From: Zooshikella ganghwensis DSM 15267 | Lineage (GTDB): Bacteria > Pseudomonadota > Gammaproteobacteria > Pseudomonadales > Zooshikellaceae | Direction: 5' to 3' | NCBI RefSeq assembly: GCF_000428585.1 | Contig: NZ_AUAF01000034.1 | Coordinates: 1-44,144, forward strand | Length of the DNA: 44,144 nucleotides | Shown: one piece after another, positions 24,670-33,659 of the stretch | Numbering within the stretch: the stretch's first letter is position 1 | Layout: every line of letters begins with the position of its first letter | Translations under genes and position numbers: made by a program | Notes under the pieces: generated by a model | Told to the model about the DNA's origin: nothing | The model's input: the letters and a program-made list of their open reading frames with translations, nothing else | Databases searched by the model: none

Positions 24670-26109
24670 ATGGATACAACTGCTATCACATCGCTGCTTA
24701 ACGCAGCAAATAGCTTTATTTCAGGCAACATATTGATCTATGTGCTTATTGGTGCGGGGATATTATTTACACTACGCTCAGGATTTATACAGTTTCGCTT
24801 ATTTGGCTACGCAGCTAAGTCATTGGTAAAAAGCCGCCAAGTTGATCGCGACCATATTTCATCTTTTCAGGCATTCTGCACCAGCCTTGCGGCACGTGTT
24901 GGTACTGGGAATTTAGCGGGTGTGGCCGCAGCATTATCGGTGGGTGGACCTGGCGCCATCTTCTGGATGTGGTTAATTGCTTTACTTGGTATGGCCACTA
25001 GCTGTATCGAGAATACATTAGCTCAAATTTATAAAACCAATGATCATGATGGTACCTACCGCGGAGGTCCTGCCTACTATATAGAAAAGGGGCTTGGTCA
25101 ACGCTGGTTAAGTATTATTTTCTCAATTTGCCTTGTTATTACTTTTGGTTTTGCATTCAACGCGATTCAATCAAAGTCCATTGCAGAAGCAGTTGAAACA
25201 GCCTTCAATATTGACCAAAAATACATGGGGCTTGTTATTGCAGTCGTTGCCTCAATGATTATCTTTGGAGGTATTCGCTCTATTGCTCGTTTTGCTGAAG
25301 TCGTTGTGCCTTTTATGGCTTTAGCCTACATTGTCGTAGCATTGGGCGTTGTTGCATTTAACGCGGCAGAGCTGCCTAAAGTCTTTTCGTTAATCATCAG
25401 CCATGCATTTGGTTTAGAAAGTGCCATTGGTGGCGGAATGGGCTATGCCGTCAAGTCAGCTATCCAGCAAGGCGTCCAGCGTGGATTATTCTCTAATGAG
25501 GCTGGCTTGGGTAGTGCCCCCAACGCAGCTGCTACTGCTACCCCGTATCCACACCACCCAGCTACTCAAGGCCTAATCTCCATGGTTGGTGTATTTGTAG
25601 ATACCATCATTATCTGTAGTGCAACTGCTTTCATCATTTTGCTTTCAGGCCAACTGGATCCTTCTTCTCAAATGGAGGGTATCACGTTAACACAGTCTGC
25701 CTTACATACCCACGTTGGTGACTTCGGCCCTATTTTTGTGGCAATAGCTATCTTACTTTTCGCATTTACATCAATCATCACTAATTATTACTACGGTGAA
25801 ACAAACTTGATGTTAATGAAGCAAAATAAGCTGCTTTTGATGTTTTATCGCTTGCTGGTATTGGCCATCCTCATTGTCGGCCCTGTTGCTGAACTACCTG
25901 TCCTGTTCTCTTTTGCGGATGTTTCAATGAGCGCAATGGCACTGGTGAACTTAGTTACTCTTCTCCTGCTATCTGGCATTGTGCTTAAAGTCGTTAAGGA
26001 CTTTAAAGAGCAAGTAAAAATGGGGGTCGAGCCTGTTTTTGATCGGAAAAAATTCCCATTCCTTGATAAAACAATGGATAAAGATGTATGGGATGATACG
26101 AGTAAATAA
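24670..26109 (+). CDS. Alanine/glycine:cation symporter (AGCS family)
   Basis: This 479-residue inner-membrane transporter imports alanine or glycine with Na+ or H+. It has about 10-11 hydrophobic helices. The family signatures are AARVGTGNLAGVAAALSVGG (residues about 75-95), FWMWLIALLGMATSCIENTL, and LFSNEAGLGSAPNAAATA near 275-292. It belongs to the AlsT/DagA group. Sodium coupling would match the sodium-type stator genes that follow, but that is only suggestive. It converges with the pilZ gene, 40 bases apart. The cytoplasmic C-terminal tail (about 440-479) is charged. Confidence 0.95.
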   Translation: MDTTAITSLLNAANSFISGNILIYVLIGAGILFTLRSGFIQFRLFGYAAKSLVKSRQVDRDHISSFQAFCTSLAARVGTGNLAGVAAALSVGGPGAIFWMWLIALLGMATSCIENTLAQIYKTNDHDGTYRGGPAYYIEKGLGQRWLSIIFSICLVITFGFAFNAIQSKSIAEAVETAFNIDQKYMGLVIAVVASMIIFGGIRSIARFAEVVVPFMALAYIVVALGVVAFNAAELPKVFSLIISHAFGLESAIGGGMGYAVKSAIQQGVQRGLFSNEAGLGSAPNAAATATPYPHHPATQGLISMVGVFVDTIIICSATAFIILLSGQLDPSSQMEGITLTQSALHTHVGDFGPIFVAIAILLFAFTSIITNYYYGETNLMLMKQNKLLLMFYRLLVLAILIVGPVAELPVLFSFADVSMSAMALVNLVTLLLLSGIVLKVVKDFKEQVKMGVEPVFDRKKFPFLDKTMDKDVWDDTSK

Positions 26110-26149
26110 CAAGTATCATTGCATATAAAAAAGTAACGACTGATGTAAC

Positions 26150-26779
26150 TTAACTTTCTGAGGACGGCATATCACCGTCCTCTCCGCCTTCAACATCAAA
26201 CATATCTTTTTCAAGCCCTGTGCGTCCTTGCTCTTGTAAAATTGCACTTTGTCGTTTGACAACATGTTGTATCAGGGCTTCCTTTCCTGCTTCATCGGTC
26301 TCAATAAATGCCAGCCTTAGTAAGTACCGGTTGTGCTGTGCATCAAAACTACAAATCACTACCTCAGCCAGAGTTGTCACATACTTCTCTTCAGGCCTGA
26401 GAACAATCTCCAACAATAATTTTGAGCCAACAGGAATACCCTCTTCATGATACAGTGCTATACCACAAGCACTAATATTCACCGACTGCACAGCAAAATT
26501 ACTCACAACGCCTTGCGCTTGAAGCTGCTCTACTAGCTCCTCAACTTTTTGATTCAGTAGCCAAGCGACCGTTGCAGCCTCCTCACAAACTTTCCTTAAA
26601 CTTGAGATTGCCTGACCTATTTTAAGATCTAGGTTATGGCTAAACAGCCCGTGGTTTTGTTGTAACGCTTTAGTAGCACCATTTTCTACAAAATCCTGCC
26701 ACTCTTCTTCAGTAAGCACTCGATAGCGAAATCCTACTCGATCTGTAACTCGAAAATAGCGACGTCTATCCTCACTCAT
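26150..26779 (-). CDS. PilZ-domain c-di-GMP receptor protein
   Basis: 209 residues. An N-terminal RRRYFRVTDRVGFRYR supplies the R-x-x-x-R part of the c-di-GMP site, and NISACGIALYHEEG (about 112-125) supplies the second PilZ motif (D/N-x-S-x-x-G). A helical segment lies between them (about 35-100). It is the third gene after pomA-pomB, starting 17 bases after the pomB stop. This suggests a role as a c-di-GMP-dependent brake or regulator of the flagellar stator, as with YcgR-like proteins; this is inference. A GAGGACGG/CCGTCCTC hairpin (26160-26182) covers its last codons but lacks a T-run. Confidence 0.9.
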   Translation of the reverse strand: MSEDRRRYFRVTDRVGFRYRVLTEEEWQDFVENGATKALQQNHGLFSHNLDLKIGQAISSLRKVCEEAATVAWLLNQKVEELVEQLQAQGVVSNFAVQSVNISACGIALYHEEGIPVGSKLLLEIVLRPEEKYVTTLAEVVICSFDAQHNRYLLRLAFIETDEAGKEALIQHVVKRQSAILQEQGRTGLEKDMFDVEGGEDGDMPSSES

Positions 26780-26796
26780 AATGGGCTGACCCTTGT

Positions 26797-27771
26797 TTAG
26801 AATACTTCTTCAGGTCGAAGTCGGAAGTCATCCTGCGAAGAAGGTGCTTCCGGTTTAGAATCTGGTACATCTTCAAAAACTGCAGGTTTTTTTGGGGCTA
26901 TGCCTGGGTACACTACAATCTCAACCCGCCGGTTCTTAGCTCGATTTTCACGAGTATTATTGGGCACTAAAGGCTGTGTATCCGCAAAGCCTTTCACTTC
27001 AATTCTACTTGGAGGAATTCTTCCATCTGCCAACATTTCATGGGCCACCATCACAGCACGTGCTGACGATAATGCCCAGTTAGAAGGAAACTCTGCTGTT
27101 TCTATGGGAATGGAATCTGTGTGCCCCTCAACAGAAATAAGCCCTTCAGTTGCTGCTAGCTGGTTACGAATTTTTTCCATGGTCGGAATGAAACTAGGCC
27201 TCAAATTAGCCGCTCCAGATCCAAAAGAGCCTTTTTCTTGAATACGAATAACGATGTTACTCCCTCTCGTTTCCACCTCAATACTTCCCTGGTCTACCTC
27301 TTCTTTTAGTGAAGCTGTAAGCTTTTCTGCTACAGCTTCACTCTTTTTCTTCATCTCTTCATTTTGTGTCGAAATCTCTTTTTGGTCCTGCCCTGCAGTG
27401 GTTAACTTTCGTCCTTGCTTTGCTTCTTTTCCTGGCTCACATTGCTGATCAAGCTGAGGTTTTGGCAAGTCAGTGGTAAACTGCCTTACCATATTTAATG
27501 GCGTTGGTTCTGGCTTCCCTGGGCTAAAGTGACGCATGATCACACTGGTTCCTTTAGGTATATCCCTATCCTTAACAACCTTTTGCACCCCAAATGCATT
27601 TTTCATTGTGTCTGCAATCTGCTTGTATTTCATGGCATCAATTTCAGAAAACGTCAGCAGCAGCACAAAAAAGCAAAGCAGTAAAGACATTAAATCGGCA
27701 AAGGTGGCAAGCCACCCAGGAAGCCCAGGAGGGGGCTCTGGACATTGACACTCTTCCTCATCATCTGTCAC
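26797..27771 (-). CDS. pomB: Sodium-type flagellar stator protein PomB
   Basis: 324 residues, GTG start at 27771. The N-terminal CQCPEPPPGLPGW precedes the single membrane helix holding the essential Asp26 (TFADLMSLLLCFFVLLL), then a plug/linker. The C-terminal peptidoglycan-binding OmpA-like domain (about 165-300) has VEGHTDSIPIE, SSARAVMVAHEML and NRAKNRRVEIVV. The start CPPPGLPxW and IPKGTSVI segments match Vibrio PomB rather than E. coli MotB, so Na+ coupling is likely. It forms the PomA4-5PomB2 ion channel that drives flagellar rotation. It begins 9 bases after the pomA stop. Confidence 0.95.
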   Translation of the reverse strand: MTDDEEECQCPEPPPGLPGWLATFADLMSLLLCFFVLLLTFSEIDAMKYKQIADTMKNAFGVQKVVKDRDIPKGTSVIMRHFSPGKPEPTPLNMVRQFTTDLPKPQLDQQCEPGKEAKQGRKLTTAGQDQKEISTQNEEMKKKSEAVAEKLTASLKEEVDQGSIEVETRGSNIVIRIQEKGSFGSGAANLRPSFIPTMEKIRNQLAATEGLISVEGHTDSIPIETAEFPSNWALSSARAVMVAHEMLADGRIPPSRIEVKGFADTQPLVPNNTRENRAKNRRVEIVVYPGIAPKKPAVFEDVPDSKPEAPSSQDDFRLRPEEVF

Positions 27772-27780
27772 GTTATCACC

Positions 27781-28548
27781 CTAAGCCTCTGCTCCTTCTT
27801 CTTGCCCACGCTGTTTAACTGGCAGGTAAGTACGCAACATAGAATCAATAACGCGAGGATTTTGACCTTCTTGAATAGCTAACAACGCATCAATTATCAG
27901 TGCTTTGCTAAGTGCTTCCTCATTCCTTCGAATAGTCAGCTTGTCAGCAATTGGTATTGCAATCATGTTAGCAATCACTGCGCCATAAAGTGTTGTCAAC
28001 AGTGCAACTGCCATGGCTGGGCCTATAGACTTGGGGTCATCCATGTTAGATAACATCTGTACTAGGCCAATAAGCGTGCCAATCATCCCCATTGCAGGCG
28101 CAACATCCCCCATAGCTGAAAAAATTTTGGCTCCCGTTTCATGCCTTGTAACGGATAAAGCCAGATCCCTTGAAAGTAGGCGCTTTACTACGACAGGATC
28201 ATGACCGTCGACCAGAAGCTGTAAGCCATACTTTAGAAAAGGATGACCAACTTCTTTTTCCTCAAGCGCAAGCAACCCAGACTTACGTGCAAGTTCTGAA
28301 AGACCAACAACTTCTTCAATCAATGCTGGCAAATCAAGGGGGACAAATTTAAATGATTTTCCAGCAATGCCTATGGCCCCGAAAAACTGCTTGAGATTAA
28401 ACTTAATTAATACGACAAATAACGTACCAATAATTACAATCAAGATAGAGGGTACATTAATGAATACAAGCGCTGAGCCACCTAATAGAATGGCCGCAAG
28501 AACAATGGCAAAGCCACCGAGCAAGCCCGCTAAGGTCGCTAAATCCAC
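27781..28548 (-). CDS. pomA: Sodium-type flagellar stator protein PomA
   Basis: 255 residues, four membrane helices, with the large cytoplasmic loop between helices 2 and 3. The N-terminus MDLATLAGLLGGFAIVLAAI is very close to Vibrio PomA. The proline-rich GDVAPAMGMIGTLIGLVQML and the helix PAMAVALLTTLYGAVIANMI hold the conserved Pro and Thr that line the ion path. GTG start with AGGAG six bases upstream. It is first gene of the pomA-pomB-pilZ operon and divergent from xseB, the arrangement also known from Vibrio. Confidence 0.96.
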   Translation of the reverse strand: MDLATLAGLLGGFAIVLAAILLGGSALVFINVPSILIVIIGTLFVVLIKFNLKQFFGAIGIAGKSFKFVPLDLPALIEEVVGLSELARKSGLLALEEKEVGHPFLKYGLQLLVDGHDPVVVKRLLSRDLALSVTRHETGAKIFSAMGDVAPAMGMIGTLIGLVQMLSNMDDPKSIGPAMAVALLTTLYGAVIANMIAIPIADKLTIRRNEEALSKALIIDALLAIQEGQNPRVIDSMLRTYLPVKQRGQEEGAEA

Positions 28549-28906
28549 TGAACACTCCTAGTGAAAACTGTATATGTCACGATGATATCTATGCTATTGC
28601 CCAATACGATTATGCCCGCATAGCAAGTAGTTAAACGTTATGAACTAAGAAGTATGAAACAAGAACGTTCAATCTTTTTATCCCCCCAAAAAGATCGCTT
28701 GCAACCGGAAATACTAATTGTTAATAAGCTGCAAAACCCTATTATGGTTGGATGAAAACTAGCCTTGAACTGTGCTTGTAATTCTAGACGGTATTTTCAA
28801 TACCTGCTCAGCTGAGAACACAGTCATACATCCCCTGGAGTCCATTGACCAAAATCAAACTGTCGGGTACTGTTGCGTGCTTGGTGAATACGACAGGATG
28901 ACCATC
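28549..28906. other. Divergent promoter region between pomA and xseB
   Basis: 358 bases without a gene. The xseB reading frame stays open up to 28772, but the family N-terminus starts at 28907. No sigma28 or sigma54 consensus was found in front of pomA by eye. Confidence 0.4.
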
Positions 28907-29149
28907 ATGCCCCGGAAAAAACAAGCGCTTGACTTCGAGCAATCCCTTCAGGCACTGGAAAAACTTGTCGAACAGCTGGAGTCTGGCGAACTATCACTAG
29001 AAGAGTCCTTGCAAACCTTTGAACAAGGCATCAAACTCACTCGACAATGCCAAGAAGCTCTAAAAGAAGCTGAGCAAAAAGTACAGCTTTTAGTTGAGAA
29101 AAATAACTCTCTTTCTACACAACCCTTTGCGGAAGAAGATGACGCGTAA
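28907..29149 (+). CDS. xseB: Exodeoxyribonuclease VII small subunit
   Basis: 80 residues with the ATG at 28907 (AGGA 8 bases upstream). XseB forms a coiled coil that packs on XseA; the complex degrades single-stranded DNA. The family core is visible: [20 protein letters not shown], then [19 protein letters not shown] and a heptad-like tail. The open frame reaches 45 residues further upstream, but that extension is Cys-containing, lacks a ribosome site and is not family sequence. The next gene begins 2 bases after its stop. Confidence 0.95.
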   Translation: MPRKKQALDFEQSLQALEKLVEQLESGELSLEESLQTFEQGIKLTRQCQEALKEAEQKVQLLVEKNNSLSTQPFAEEDDA

Positions 29150-29151
29150 TA

Positions 29152-30048
29152 ATGTCGTTAAGTAAACTCATCACTCATTATCAGCAACGAATTGAGCAAC
29201 AGCTTGAAGCGCTTTTAGTTAACCATGCATCTCCAGCTAAAACGCTCCAAAAAGCGATGCGCTATGCCGTTCTGGGTGGTGGAAAGCGGATCCGCCCCGT
29301 TTTAGTTTATGCCAGTACAGAAGCTTGTGGTGGAAACATCGAACTTGCAGACCCTGCAGCTTGTGCAGTAGAGCTCATTCATGCCTACTCGCTGGTGCAT
29401 GATGACCTTCCCGCAATGGATGATGATGACTTGCGTCGGGGACAACCTACCTGCCATAAAGCCTTTGATGAGGCAACCGCAATCTTAACAGGTGATGCTT
29501 TACAAAGCTTAGCCTTTCAGGCTGTTATAGATATTCCTAACGACACTGCCAAGCTCTCACCCAGCCAACAGCTCGCCCAGCTAAAAGTACTGACGGTTGC
29601 GGCAGGGGCAAATGGCATGGTTGCAGGGCAAGCACTTGATCTTGCGGCTGTTGGCAAGCAACATATGTTATTAGCCGATTTAGAGCAAATCCATCGCCAT
29701 AAAACCGGTGCTTTAATTAGAGCAAGTGTCCAGCTTGGTGCTATTACCGCCAATGCCACAGCAGAGCAACATCAGGCCCTAACACATTTTGCGGACTGTA
29801 TTGGACTTGCGTTTCAAGTAAAGGATGACATTCTGGATGTAGAAATGGATACCAGTGTACTTGGCAAACAGCAAGGGGCAGATGCAGCAAAAGATAAACC
29901 AACCTACCCAGCGTTATTAGGACTGGAAATTGCCCGACAAAAAGCGCAGGATCTCTACCATGAAGCAGTCAGCGCACTATCTATCTTCGATGATCGCGCA
30001 GCACCGCTACGAGAACTCGCCTCGTTTATTATTGAACGACGTCACTAA
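29152..30048 (+). CDS. ispA: Farnesyl diphosphate synthase (geranyltranstransferase)
   Basis: 298 residues, cytoplasmic. It condenses IPP with DMAPP and then GPP to give farnesyl diphosphate for undecaprenyl phosphate and quinone side chains. The first Asp-rich motif is LVHDDLPAMDDDDLRRG (about 81-97). The second is FQVKDDILDVE (about 222-232). GGGKRIRPVL lies near residue 41, and GDALQSLAF follows motif 1. The small residues before motif 1 fit a C15 product. Overlap-like spacing with xseB indicates one transcript xseB-ispA, and dxs follows 187 bases later. Confidence 0.97.
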   Translation: MSLSKLITHYQQRIEQQLEALLVNHASPAKTLQKAMRYAVLGGGKRIRPVLVYASTEACGGNIELADPAACAVELIHAYSLVHDDLPAMDDDDLRRGQPTCHKAFDEATAILTGDALQSLAFQAVIDIPNDTAKLSPSQQLAQLKVLTVAAGANGMVAGQALDLAAVGKQHMLLADLEQIHRHKTGALIRASVQLGAITANATAEQHQALTHFADCIGLAFQVKDDILDVEMDTSVLGKQQGADAAKDKPTYPALLGLEIARQKAQDLYHEAVSALSIFDDRAAPLRELASFIIERRH

Positions 30049-30235
30049 TGTCGCAACAATATGGCTAAGTGTTTTATTAAACACGCAGAAAAGGTATATT
30101 GCAGAGGTTTACACCACCATTAACTAAACCGCCAATATAACCATCAATCAAATCAACCCTTAAACCTATGTGCCTAGCTTGAAGAACAAACTAACCAATG
30201 ACAAGATTAAGCACTATTTGAGTTCGTGATTGCCC

Positions 30236-32143
30236 ATGTTCCACGACATACCACGCAGCAAACCAGAAACACCTCTGCTAGATACTATCAGTTCGCCTGA
30301 GCAGTTAAAGCAGCTTCCTGAAGCTAAATTGACTGAGTTAGCTAACGAATTACGACAATATTTACTGTTCTGTGTTGGACAAACCGGTGGACATTTTGGT
30401 GCTGGACTTGGTGTTATTGAACTGACCATTGCCCTTCACTATGTTTTTAACACACCCAGTGACCGCTTAGTGTGGGATGTTGGGCACCAAGCTTACCCAC
30501 ATAAAATTCTTACTGAACGCCGTGATTTGATACATACTCTTCGCCAGCAAGGTGGTTTGGCAGGCTTTCCTAAGCGTTCTGAAAGTGAATATGACACTTT
30601 CGGTGTTGGTCATTCCAGTACCTCAATTAGTGCAGCATTAGGCATGGCCATTGGCGCCCAACTTCAACAGCAAGAACGCAAGACTGTAGCCATCATTGGT
30701 GATGGGGCGATGACTGCAGGCATGGCATTTGAAGCACTTAATCATGCTTCAGATGTTGGCGCTGATATGCTGGTCATTCTTAATGATAACGATATGTCCA
30801 TTTCAGATAATGTGGGTGGACTATCCAATTATTTTGCCAAAATTCTTGCCAGCAAAATGTACCATTCGGTGCGAGAAGGCAGTAAAAAAGTCTTAAAAAA
30901 AATGCCAAAAGCATGGGAATTAGCAAGCCGTACTGAAGAGCATTTTAAAGGCATGGTTGTGCCTGGCACATTATTCGAGGAGTTAGGCTTCAACTATATT
31001 GGCCCAATTAATGGCCACGACTTAGATACGTTAGTTCATACCTTAAAGAATATTAAAGAACTTAAAGGTCCTCAGTTTTTGCATGTTGTAACGACCAAAG
31101 GTAAAGGCTTTATCCCTGCCGAAGAAGACCCTATTGGCTACCATGCTATCACCAAACTAGAGCCATCCCCTCCAGTTCAGCCTATTGAGCCGCTGATGAA
31201 AAAGCCGAAATTTTCTAATATATTCGGGCAATGGCTTTGTGATATGGCGGAAGTGGACTCTAAATTGGTGGGCATCACACCCGCCATGAAAGAAGGCTCT
31301 GACCTGATTCAGTTTGCAGAGCAATATCCTGAACGTTACTTCGATGTGGGAATTGCTGAACAGCATGCCGTAACCCTTGCTGCAGGTATTGCCTGCGAGG
31401 GAGGTAAACCCGTTGTAGCGATTTACTCCACTTTTTTGCAGCGCGCTTATGATCAGCTAATTCATGATGTCGCAATCCAAAATCTGGATGTATTATTTGC
31501 AATAGATCGGGCTGGACTGGTGGGTGAAGATGGCCCGACTCATGCGGGTTGTTATGATATTCCCTTTATGCGCTGTATTCCTAACATGCTGATTATGGCA
31601 CCAGCCAATGAGGATGAAACCCGAAAAATGTTAAGTACAGGGTTTAAGTATAAAGGCCCTGCTGCAGTTCGTTATCCCAGAGGAACAGGACCAGGGACAC
31701 CCATAGAGCAGTCCTTGGCTACACTGTCTATTGGCAAAGGTGAAATAACAAAGCAAGGAAAAAATGTCGCTATTCTTGCGTTTGGAACCTTACTTACTGA
31801 AGCAGAGGCTGCAGCTGCTGAGCTTGGAGCAACAGTAGCTAACATGCGTTTCATCAAGCCTTTGGATGAAATACTCATCAGTGAACTAAGCAAAAATCAC
31901 CAGCTACTGGTCACACTTGAAGAAGGCGCCATTATGGGTGGTGCTGGTTCAGCTGTTAATGAGTTCCTGCAAGCAGCTAATATCACAATTCCAGTAATCA
32001 ATTTAGGTATTCCTGATCGCTACATTGAACATGGTAAACCAAAACACCAGCTGGCTGAGTGTGGGCTAACAAAAGACGGCATTATCAGTGCCGTGGAGGC
32101 TAGACTAAAATTGCTATCATTAGGCAATAGCTCAACAGCTTAA
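30236..32143 (+). CDS. dxs: 1-deoxy-D-xylulose-5-phosphate synthase
   Basis: A thiamine-diphosphate enzyme that joins pyruvate and glyceraldehyde-3-phosphate in the first step of the MEP isoprenoid pathway, feeding IspA. 635 residues with the ATG at 30236, which gives the usual MFHxIPR-x-x-P-x-TPLLD start; a TTG two codons earlier keeps the frame open. Motifs are [15 protein letters not shown], the ThDP motif [18 protein letters not shown] and [10 protein letters not shown], the catalytic Glu in [15 protein letters not shown], and [12 protein letters not shown]. The ribosome site is weak. A bidirectional terminator follows. Confidence 0.97.
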   Translation: MFHDIPRSKPETPLLDTISSPEQLKQLPEAKLTELANELRQYLLFCVGQTGGHFGAGLGVIELTIALHYVFNTPSDRLVWDVGHQAYPHKILTERRDLIHTLRQQGGLAGFPKRSESEYDTFGVGHSSTSISAALGMAIGAQLQQQERKTVAIIGDGAMTAGMAFEALNHASDVGADMLVILNDNDMSISDNVGGLSNYFAKILASKMYHSVREGSKKVLKKMPKAWELASRTEEHFKGMVVPGTLFEELGFNYIGPINGHDLDTLVHTLKNIKELKGPQFLHVVTTKGKGFIPAEEDPIGYHAITKLEPSPPVQPIEPLMKKPKFSNIFGQWLCDMAEVDSKLVGITPAMKEGSDLIQFAEQYPERYFDVGIAEQHAVTLAAGIACEGGKPVVAIYSTFLQRAYDQLIHDVAIQNLDVLFAIDRAGLVGEDGPTHAGCYDIPFMRCIPNMLIMAPANEDETRKMLSTGFKYKGPAAVRYPRGTGPGTPIEQSLATLSIGKGEITKQGKNVAILAFGTLLTEAEAAAAELGATVANMRFIKPLDEILISELSKNHQLLVTLEEGAIMGGAGSAVNEFLQAANITIPVINLGIPDRYIEHGKPKHQLAECGLTKDGIISAVEARLKLLSLGNSSTA

Positions 32144-32160
32144 TTATTCTCCCCCGCCAT

Positions 32161-32182
32161 ACTCTTTACTTCACTAAAGAGT
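32161..32182 (+). terminator. Hairpin just after dxs
   Basis: ACTCTTTA (32161-32168) pairs with TAAAGAGT (32175-32182) across a 6-base loop, 18 bases past the dxs stop. There is no T-run. It probably adds to the stronger terminator 22 bases further on. Confidence 0.45.
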
Positions 32183-32203
32183 ATCATTACAAAAAATCAC
32201 CTT

Positions 32204-32236
32204 AAAAAGGTAGTCTTGCTAATGGCTACCTTTTAC
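32204..32236. terminator. Bidirectional terminator between dxs and the arsR-type gene
   Basis: AAAAGGTAG (32205-32213) pairs with CTACCTTTT (32226-32234). A T-run follows in both readings: TTTT for dxs, and TTTTT on the minus strand for the regulator gene, whose stop codon (32233-32235) is inside the stem. Confidence 0.75.
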
Positions 32237-32532
32237 GCTTCACAATACAGTTTATGTAATACCGAAATTATTTCTGTAACTTCATGACTATTGAGCGCAT
32301 AAAAAATGGTTTGCGCATCTCGGCGCGTTTTAACTAACGACTCTTGACGCAGCCAAGATAAATGCTGTGACAATGTTGATTGCGGCATTGGAAATAATGC
32401 ATTTAACTGGGAAACAGATAACTCTTTTTCTTGTAAAGCACATAAAATCATCAAACGATGTTTATGACCTATTGCTTTTAAGACCTTTACAGCTCGATCT
32501 ACGTTACTTTCCGATTTTGCATAATCATTCAT
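32233..32532 (-). CDS. ArsR-family repressor, BigR/SqrR-like sulfide sensor
   Basis: 99 residues with the ATG at 32532 (a frame to 32583 would overlap the upstream gene). It is a winged-helix repressor: KAIGHKHRLMILCALQEKEL, the recognition region PMPQSTLSQHLSWLRQESLV, and TRRDAQTIFYALNSHEV. Two cysteines sit where BigR, SqrR and YgaV have their redox pair: one in RLMILCAL, one in the C-terminal HKLYCEA. These form a di- or polysulfide bond on exposure to reactive sulfur and release DNA. It is last in an operon with two YeeE/YedE genes, the known partners of BigR. It likely controls its own operon through the dyad at 33525-33553. Confidence 0.88.
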   Translation of the reverse strand: MNDYAKSESNVDRAVKVLKAIGHKHRLMILCALQEKELSVSQLNALFPMPQSTLSQHLSWLRQESLVKTRRDAQTIFYALNSHEVTEIISVLHKLYCEA

Positions 32533-32549
32533 TACTACTTTACCATTAT

Positions 32550-32984
32550 TTAACGTGTTAACTGCGCCAACAATGGAGAGCATTTCATACCCACAAGCAT
32601 AGCGCCTATAAAAGCGAGAATTTTTAAATCACCACCACTTAAATTCGCCAATGCAGGTCCAGGACAAATACCAGAAACGCCCCATCCAATACCAAAAATA
32701 ATACTGCCCACAACAAGTGATTTATCAATAGTTTTTTTCACTGGCAAAAAAAACTGTTCATCCAGAAGGGGTTTGCTTTTAGGTTTTACCCATACTAAAT
32801 AACCCATAACGTAAATAAATAATGCGCCAGCCATTACCAGCGCCAAGCTAGGGTCCCAGTCTCCCGAAATATCCAGAAAGTTTAACACTTTTTGAGGGTT
32901 AACCATTTGCGCTACGGTTAAGCCTATTCCAAAAAGTACCCCACAACAAAGTGCAACAATTTTATTCAAACCCTGTCCCCTCAT
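32550..32984 (-). CDS. YeeE/YedE-family sulfur transporter subunit (DUF6691 type)
   Basis: 144 residues, four hydrophobic helices. The family motif GIGWGVSGICPGPALANL (about 97-114) holds the conserved Cys thought to pass thiosulfate or a persulfide, and an N-terminal VALCCGVLFGIGLTVAQMVNP holds another. Together with the next gene upstream it makes a split YeeE/YedE protein, like PmpA/PmpB. It is thought to import thiosulfate or related sulfur compounds through the inner membrane. It is 3 bases downstream of its partner and followed closely by the BigR-like repressor. Confidence 0.88.
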   Translation of the reverse strand: MRGQGLNKIVALCCGVLFGIGLTVAQMVNPQKVLNFLDISGDWDPSLALVMAGALFIYVMGYLVWVKPKSKPLLDEQFFLPVKKTIDKSLVVGSIIFGIGWGVSGICPGPALANLSGGDLKILAFIGAMLVGMKCSPLLAQLTR

Positions 32985-32987
32985 AAG

Positions 32988-33407
32988 TTAAAGGAATACA
33001 TGCCGAGACAAAAAGACAATGAACCCAGCCGTTGTCATAAATAACAACGTTGCGACTATTGATCTTAAAGAGCCACGACCTATTCCACAGATACCATGAC
33101 CACTGGTGCAACCAGAACCGATTTGGGTACCTATCCCGACTAAAAAGCCACCAACAAGTACTGCAGCCCAAGACAAAGACAAATCAGATGGCAAAGAAAA
33201 GCCTAGCTTTGAAGCAAAAAAGGCACCTAGAACAATCCCTAAAATAAAAAGCCACCGCCAACTTAAATCAGCTTGCTTAAGCTTTACAGCACCATTAACA
33301 ATGCCAGATATACCTGCAATACGACCATTTAACCAAAGCAACAAAAATGCTGAGAGACCTATGGCTAGACCACCAATAAGTGCTGAATAAGGTGTAAACG
33401 ATGTCAT
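32988..33407 (-). CDS. YeeE/YedE-family sulfur transporter subunit
   Basis: 139 residues with the ATG at 33407 (AGGG 7 bases upstream). The frame is open to 33581, but that upstream part covers the operator and is not family sequence. Four hydrophobic helices; the motif GIGTQIGSGCTSGHGICGIG (about 92-111) has the conserved Cys residues of the pore, and RGSLRSIVATLLFM follows. It is the partner half of the next gene, together equal to one full-length YeeE. Confidence 0.9.
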   Translation of the reverse strand: MTSFTPYSALIGGLAIGLSAFLLLWLNGRIAGISGIVNGAVKLKQADLSWRWLFILGIVLGAFFASKLGFSLPSDLSLSWAAVLVGGFLVGIGTQIGSGCTSGHGICGIGRGSLRSIVATLLFMTTAGFIVFLSRHVFL

Positions 33408-33524
33408 GATAATCCCTTTTTTAAATCCACATTTTTTAAAATTAATTTGGCAAACACTACGAGAAGCAACCCGTCTTCTCATCAAAAGCATGTGAAGGCT
33501 TATTCTTATTGTTTTATCAAACCT

Positions 33525-33553
33525 TATATTGTATTTCGCAAATATACAATATA
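33525..33553. promoter_or_regulatory. Dyad operator upstream of the YeeE/YedE-ArsR operon
   Basis: TATATTGTAT (33525-33534) and ATACAATATA (33544-33553) are exact inverted repeats with 9 bases between them, an AT-rich dyad of the size bound by ArsR-family dimers. It lies about 120 bases before the first gene and overlaps TACAAT/TATAAG-like -10 sequences on the minus strand. Confidence 0.65.
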
Positions 33554-33589
33554 AAAATAAGCTATCAGTGCCAGCCAGCATCAGAAAGG

Positions 33590-33620
33590 AAAAAAAAGCT
33601 TTAGCTAACTATGCTAAAGC
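33590..33620 (-). terminator. Rho-independent terminator of ribA
   Basis: On the minus strand GCTTTAGC, a 7-base loop, GCTAAAGC and then eight T's, about 40 bases after the ribA stop. Textbook form. It also separates ribA from the sulfide module. Confidence 0.92.
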
Positions 33621-33659
33621 CTCGATACGATGGGTAAGATGAAAAAGATGGATGAAGCT

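Noticed and set aside
26160-26182. Hairpin GAGGACGG/CCGTCCTC as a terminator of the AGCS or pilZ gene
   Set aside because: It lies within the last codons of pilZ and has no T-run in either direction; it may be just coding sequence of the acidic C-terminus.
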